A stretch of 64,000 nt of DNA from NCBI RefSeq assembly GCF_037892545.1, contig NZ_JBBKBG010000003.1:91502-155501 (forward strand), written 5' to 3'. This document shows, one piece after another, positions 59,838 through 64,000 of this stretch (positions within the stretch are counted from its first letter, which is position 1; every line of letters begins with the position of its first letter). Position numbers and translations under genes: made by a program. This stretch comes from Pseudogracilibacillus sp037892545. Lineage in GTDB: Bacteria; Bacillota; Bacilli; Bacillales; Amphibacillaceae. The notes under the pieces were generated by a model. That model was not told the origin of the DNA and ran no database searches. It saw only the letters and a list, made by a program, of their open reading frames with translations.

Positions 59838-61865
59838 TTAATCAAATTGCTTGATATCGATTTGTTTTTCCACTACATTTCGCATCGTTTCATACTCCTT
59901 ATTTTCAAACAGTAAATTATGACGAATAATTTTTTGTGCATCATTTCTTGCCACTTCTAACGCTTTATAATCATGCACAATATCAGCCACTTTAAACTCT
60001 GGTAATCCACTCTGTTTTTTCCCAAAAAAGTCTCCGGGTCCACGCAGTTTTAAATCTTCTTCTGATAATTTGAACCCATCATTCGTTTCCGTCATAATTT
60101 TCATTCTTTCTTGACCAACTTCGCCTTTGGGATCTGCAATTAAAATACAATAACTTTGTTTGTCTCCCCGGCCAACACGTCCACGCAATTGATGCAACTG
60201 TGATAAACCAAAACGTTCTGCATCATAAATAACCATAACGGTTGAATTCGGTACGTTCACACCAACTTCAATCACGGTTGTCGCAACTAATATTTGAATA
60301 TCATTTGCTAAAAATTGCTTCATGATGAACTCTTTTTCATCATTTTTCATTTTCCCGTGTAATAACCCAATATTTATATGTGCAGGATAGTATGTTTGTA
60401 ACTGCTCATACAAAGCAACAGCATTCTGATAATCTAAAGCTTCTGATTCTTCAATAAGTGGTGAAACGATATACGCTTGCTCCCCTTGATCAATTTTCTT
60501 TTGGATAAATGTTAATACACGATCTAACATATCTTCCTTTACCCAATATGTTTCAATTTCTTTTCTTCCTTTTGGTAATTGCTGAATAACAGATACGTCC
60601 ATATCTCCAAATGCCGTAATCGCTAATGTTCTTGGAATAGGCGTTGCTGTCATAAATAAAACGTCCGGTTGTAAACCTTTTTCCCGCAATGTCCTTCTTT
60701 GCTCTACACCGAATCGATGTTGCTCATCAATAATAACTAACCCTAAGGAATGAAACATAACTTCTTCTTGAATTAACGAATGTGTACCAATGACGATATC
60801 GACGTCATTTTGTGCAATATTTTCTAAAACAGTGGTACGTTTTTTCCCTTTAATGGAACTTGTTAACAGAGCAACACGTACATTCGGTAATAAGCCTTGA
60901 ATCGATTCATAATGTTGTTCCGCTAAAATTTCTGTTGGAACCATTAGTGCGCCTTGAAATCCTGCTGTCACAGTAGCTAATAAGCTAATCGCAGCAACAA
61001 CCGTTTTCCCTGATCCAACATCCCCTTGGAGCAAACGGTTCATTTGCATCGGCATTGTCATATCTTTTAAAATTTCTTCCAAAGCAGTTACCTGTGCATC
61101 TGTTAATATAAATGGTAAGGTTTTCATAAACTGTTCTAGTTGTTCTCGGTCTATTTGTTGTGCTACCCCACCAACTTCGAGCTGATTACGATGTTTTAAA
61201 TAATTCATCTTCAACTGGAATAAAAGAAACTCTTCATAAACAAGCCTTCTTCTCGCATGTTTTAAAGCATTTTTATTTTCTGGAAAATGTAACGTATAAA
61301 TCGCTTGCTGAATGGACGGTAATTTATATGTTTCTAAATAAGATTTAGGTAAGATCTCCTTCACTTCTTGTACATAATTTTCGACTGCTTGTGTAATAAA
61401 TCCTTTTAATCTTGCCTGTTTTATATTCCCTTTAACAGAGTAAATGGCCTGAATCGATACTTCATCACTTGGCTCTCCAACTTTATAATGGTTTACCGTA
61501 ATTTGTAACCGATGTGCATCCCATTTTCCAGTTAACGTAACAACTGTTCCTTGGGATAATTGTTTTTTTGCAAAAGCTCGATTAAACATGACTACATTCA
61601 CTGCAAATTGCTCTACTTGAACATTAAAAGACAACCGTGATTTTTTACGACCAAAATAAGTGACAGTCGGGTCATGCAAAACCGTACCTACTATTGTCAC
61701 CGTATCGTCATGAACTAATTGTGATAACGGTTTTACTTCTGCTATATTGTATCGATATGGAAAGTAATATAATATATCTTCAATTGTATGTAAGTCCATT
61801 AAGGCTAGGTCTTCTTTTACCTTCTCACCTACCCCTTTCAATATATCAACAGATTGTTCTAACAA
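59838..61865 (-). CDS. recG: ATP-dependent DNA helicase RecG (TTG start)
   Basis: Branch-migration helicase that remodels stalled replication forks. 675 residues: N-terminal wedge/OB domain (about 1-230), helicase domain with Walker A LLQGDVGSGKTVVAAIS, the DEQH box in VIIDEQHRFGVEQR, TATPIPRTLAITAFGDMD, and VIEVGVNVPNSTVMVI with QLRGRVGRGDKQSYC. The start codon is TTG at 61865, with AAAGAGTGA nearby. Upstream is a 374-bp region with a promoter but no gene. Confidence 0.96.
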   Translation of the reverse strand: MLEQSVDILKGVGEKVKEDLALMDLHTIEDILYYFPYRYNIAEVKPLSQLVHDDTVTIVGTVLHDPTVTYFGRKKSRLSFNVQVEQFAVNVVMFNRAFAKKQLSQGTVVTLTGKWDAHRLQITVNHYKVGEPSDEVSIQAIYSVKGNIKQARLKGFITQAVENYVQEVKEILPKSYLETYKLPSIQQAIYTLHFPENKNALKHARRRLVYEEFLLFQLKMNYLKHRNQLEVGGVAQQIDREQLEQFMKTLPFILTDAQVTALEEILKDMTMPMQMNRLLQGDVGSGKTVVAAISLLATVTAGFQGALMVPTEILAEQHYESIQGLLPNVRVALLTSSIKGKKRTTVLENIAQNDVDIVIGTHSLIQEEVMFHSLGLVIIDEQHRFGVEQRRTLREKGLQPDVLFMTATPIPRTLAITAFGDMDVSVIQQLPKGRKEIETYWVKEDMLDRVLTFIQKKIDQGEQAYIVSPLIEESEALDYQNAVALYEQLQTYYPAHINIGLLHGKMKNDEKEFIMKQFLANDIQILVATTVIEVGVNVPNSTVMVIYDAERFGLSQLHQLRGRVGRGDKQSYCILIADPKGEVGQERMKIMTETNDGFKLSEEDLKLRGPGDFFGKKQSGLPEFKVADIVHDYKALEVARNDAQKIIRHNLLFENKEYETMRNVVEKQIDIKQFD

Positions 61866-61999
61866 ACTATATTCACTCTTTCTATCTATAAATATGATTT
61901 CATTATATCGTAAATTAGTCTTTTTACTTATGACATTTTGAGCTTCATCATTAATATAAACATTGTACTACCACGTAATCTCAAACTTAGTCTTCCTTT

Positions 62000-62009
62000 A
62001 TTATAGCAA
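62000..62009 (-). promoter_or_regulatory. Extended -10 promoter of recG
   Basis: On the minus strand the sequence reads TTGCTATAAT: a perfect TATAAT (62005-62000) preceded by TG at the extended -10 position. The best -35, TATCAT, is weak. It leaves an unusually long leader of about 135 nt before the recG start. Confidence 0.5.
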
Positions 62010-62139
62010 GTGAAAATATAATATGATATAAAAAACTTGAAATTACATATGAAAAACAAAACGGACAAACATTAACATTGGAGTCGTGTTGTCGTTCAAA
62101 AAAAGAGGGAAATCGATGTCTTTCATCATATTATGCAAC

Positions 62140-62199
62140 AAAAAAAGCATATACAAGGGACGTCTGTACAATATTCCACTGACGTACCTTGTATATGCT
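62140..62199 (-). terminator. Intrinsic terminator after the DAK2 gene
   Basis: AGCATATACAAGG (62146-62158) and CCTTGTATATGCT (62187-62199) pair perfectly over 13 bp. An inner ACGTC/GACGT stem extends it after one mismatch. Seven T follow on the minus strand. It begins about 40 nt after the stop codon. Confidence 0.85.
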
Positions 62200-62239
62200 A
62201 TTCTATTATTCGTATGTCGTGCATTCTATCAAAATACTA

Positions 62240-63874
62240 TTATTCTACCATGAAAATGTACGCATAGATTGGTTGATTTCCTTCATGTATTTCAATTTCC
62301 ACTTCGTCAAACATCTCTTCTACAAAAGCTTCCATCTTTTCTACTTCATCCTCTGTAACATTTTCACCGTAAAACAGCGTAATTAATTCGTCTTCCTCCT
62401 CATCAACAATCTCTTCTAACAACGCTTGAATCGTATCAAGTGAAGTATCTTTTGTTACTTTAATTGTATCATCATTTAGGCCGATATATGCACCTTGTTT
62501 AATTTCCATATTATTAATGACCGTATCTCTCGTTGCATACGTAACAGATCCTGTTTTAATATCTTGCATCGCCTCTAACATTACCTGTTCATTTTCTTCG
62601 TTAGAAAGAGATTCGTCATATACTACTAATGCACTAATGCCTTCTGGTATCGATTTTGTCGGAATAATCGTAATCGATTTATCGGAAATTTCTTTTGCTT
62701 GATTTGCTGCTAAAATAATATTTTTATTGTTCGGTAAAATAAAGGTATGTGCTGCATTCGTTTTTTCAATTGCTGCTAACACATCTTCTGTACTTGGATT
62801 CATCGTTTGTCCACCTTCGATGATCGTCGTAGCACCGATACTATCAAATGTTTGTGTTATACCTTTCCCAAACGCAACCGTTATAATACCAACATCAATT
62901 GGATCCTTCACTTCTGCTTTCTCTTGTTCGACAATATGTTCATATTGTTTACGCATATTCTCAATATCAATACGATCTAGTTCCCCATATTTTTGTGCAA
63001 TCGACATAACCTCTCCTGGCGTTTCAGAGTGAATATGTACTTTCACAATGTCGTCTGTCGTAGCAACAAGTAAAGAGTCACCATACTGTGCTAATGTATC
63101 ACGGAATTCATTTTCATCAAATGAGTCAGACGTAATTTCCACGAAAAATTCCGTACAATAGCCTTTTTCAATCGAGTCTTTACTAATAAGAGACTGTACA
63201 AAATGATCATGTTCTTCTTTGATTAATGCTTCTACATCCATTTCAGACTCTGGCAATACTTCTCCTTTTAACATGGCTAAGAATCCTTCATATACTGTAA
63301 CGAGCCCTTTACCACCCGAGTCTACTACACCAACTTCTTTTAATACTGGTAACAGTTCTGGTGTATGATCTAAAGAACGGTTTGCCTCTTTAATTATTGC
63401 TTCCATAAATGGAACGAATGCTTCTTCGGTCTCTGCATGTACTAGCGCAAACTTTGCAGTATCCTTCGCTACGGTTAAAATGGTCCCTTCAACCGGATTT
63501 GCTACTGCCTTATATGCTACATCAACTCCTGCTTGTAATCCCTCTGCAAATTGTTTCGTATTAATTGTTTCTGTTTGTTCTAATGCAGCACAAAAACCTC
63601 GGAAAAGTTGCGATAAAATAACGCCCGAATTCCCACGTGCTCCCATTAATAATCCTTTTGAAAATGCTTTTAAAACTGATTCCATTGATGGCGATGCTTC
63701 TAGTTGTTGAATAGATTGAACTGCTGCATGCATCGATAAGTTCATATTTGTTCCTGTATCCCCATCTGGTACCGGGAAAACATTCAATTTATTAATCATC
63801 TCTTTATTATTCGATAAATTTCTTGCTCCCATTTGAATCATCTGTATGAGAATGGAGCTATTCAGTAATTTCAT
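62240..63874 (-). CDS. fakA: DAK2-domain protein, fatty acid kinase catalytic subunit FakA (YloV)
   Basis: ATP-dependent kinase that phosphorylates fatty acids held by a FakB protein, feeding them into phospholipid synthesis beside PlsX. About 544 residues: N-terminal DAK2 kinase domain (about 8-200) with VFPVPDGDTGTNMNLSM, SKGLLMGARGNSGVILSQL and VVDSGGKGLVTVYEG; middle domain with YCTEFFVEI; and C-terminal DegV-like region with ILPNNKNIILAANQAKE. ATG at 63874 follows AGGAGAGGGTTAAGAAAA. The usual upstream partner yloU lies beyond the window edge. Confidence 0.93.
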   Translation of the reverse strand: MKLLNSSILIQMIQMGARNLSNNKEMINKLNVFPVPDGDTGTNMNLSMHAAVQSIQQLEASPSMESVLKAFSKGLLMGARGNSGVILSQLFRGFCAALEQTETINTKQFAEGLQAGVDVAYKAVANPVEGTILTVAKDTAKFALVHAETEEAFVPFMEAIIKEANRSLDHTPELLPVLKEVGVVDSGGKGLVTVYEGFLAMLKGEVLPESEMDVEALIKEEHDHFVQSLISKDSIEKGYCTEFFVEITSDSFDENEFRDTLAQYGDSLLVATTDDIVKVHIHSETPGEVMSIAQKYGELDRIDIENMRKQYEHIVEQEKAEVKDPIDVGIITVAFGKGITQTFDSIGATTIIEGGQTMNPSTEDVLAAIEKTNAAHTFILPNNKNIILAANQAKEISDKSITIIPTKSIPEGISALVVYDESLSNEENEQVMLEAMQDIKTGSVTYATRDTVINNMEIKQGAYIGLNDDTIKVTKDTSLDTIQALLEEIVDEEEDELITLFYGENVTEDEVEKMEAFVEEMFDEVEIEIHEGNQPIYAYIFMVE

Positions 63875-63946
63875 TTTTCTTAACCCTCTCCTAAATATAT
63901 GTAAACGACTTATTAAAATCCACTTCTTACATTGTACATATTTTTT

Positions 63947-63975
63947 ATCATAAGTGAAATAATTCATCTTTACAA
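63947..63975 (-). promoter_or_regulatory. Candidate promoter of the DAK2 gene
   Basis: On the minus strand TTGTAA (63970-63975) and TATGAT (63947-63952) are 17 nt apart, 73 bp before the start codon. Co-transcription with an upstream yloU is also possible, since the window ends here. Confidence 0.45.
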
Positions 63976-64000
63976 GTGACAATTTTTCCTATACTATTTA

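Larger units (their letters stand above)
61866..62239. other. 374-bp intergenic region between recG and the DAK2 gene
   Basis: Holds the terminator of the DAK2 gene (62140-62199) and a recG promoter. No coding sequence is credible: plus-strand ORFs here are short, AT-rich and lack ribosome binding sites. In B. subtilis the L-serine dehydratase genes sdaAB and sdaAA occupy this interval; no remnant of them was recognised. Confidence 0.6.

Noticed and set aside
1..64000. Search for tRNA, rRNA, CRISPR arrays, insertion sequences, prophage genes and anti-phage systems
   Set aside because: No such signatures were seen by eye. The region is conserved core chromosome with tight operons; a short degenerate element could still have been missed.

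Overview
The window is low-GC chromosomal DNA from a motile, Gram-positive, flagellated member of the Bacillaceae. Gene order follows the Bacillus subtilis segment that runs from yloV through plsX, smc, ffh, trmD, sucCD, topA and codY to the fla/che operon and rpsB-tsf-pyrH-frr-uppS. It is not B. subtilis itself: protein sequences diverge, trmFO is absent between topA and xerC, the serine dehydratase genes are absent between yloV/fakA and recG, and extra small genes are present. Every convincing gene is on the minus strand except one small plus-strand DUF1128 gene, so transcription runs from high to low coordinates.

Layout from the right end, in the direction of transcription: fakA-like DAK2 gene, recG, the FapR-controlled lipid operon fapR-plsX-fabD-fabG-acpP, rnc, the lone plus-strand DUF1128 gene, smc-ftsY-ylxM-ffh-rpsP-khpA, ylqD-rimM-trmD, rplS with an L19-type leader, lepB, rbgA, rnhB-ylqG-ylqH, sucCD, dprA, topA, and xerC-hslV-hslU-codY. 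Then comes the large motility operon: flgB-flgC-fliE-fliF-fliG-fliH-fliI-fliJ-ylxF-fliK-flgD-(TIGR02530-type gene)-flgE-swrD-fliL-fliM-fliY-cheY-fliO/fliZ-fliP-fliQ-fliR-flhB-flhA-flhF-flhG-cheB-cheA-cheW-cheC-cheD-sigD, a small conserved gene and a SwrB-like gene. The left end holds rpsB, tsf, pyrH, frr and the 5' part of uppS.

The motility block encodes a complete hook-basal body, export apparatus, FliM/FliY/FliG switch, CheA/W/Y/B/C/D signalling and sigma-D. The housekeeping blocks cover SRP targeting, ribosome maturation, phospholipid and fatty acid synthesis, chromosome condensation, topoisomerase I and the succinyl-CoA synthetase step of the TCA cycle.

No phage, insertion sequence, CRISPR array, tRNA, rRNA or clearly new multi-gene system was seen. 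The points most worth a second look are: swrD, whose only good ribosome binding site is separated from the start codon by a 42-nt hairpin; a CheB whose receiver domain has lost its phosphorylation residues; a sigma-D-like promoter with a palindromic spacer in front of rnhB-ylqG-ylqH, which encodes FliK-like and FlhB-C-like proteins; an inverted repeat spanning the probable start site of the xerC-hslVU-codY operon; and two apparent gene remnants, FapA-like after sigD and possibly ABC-2 permease-like before flgB.
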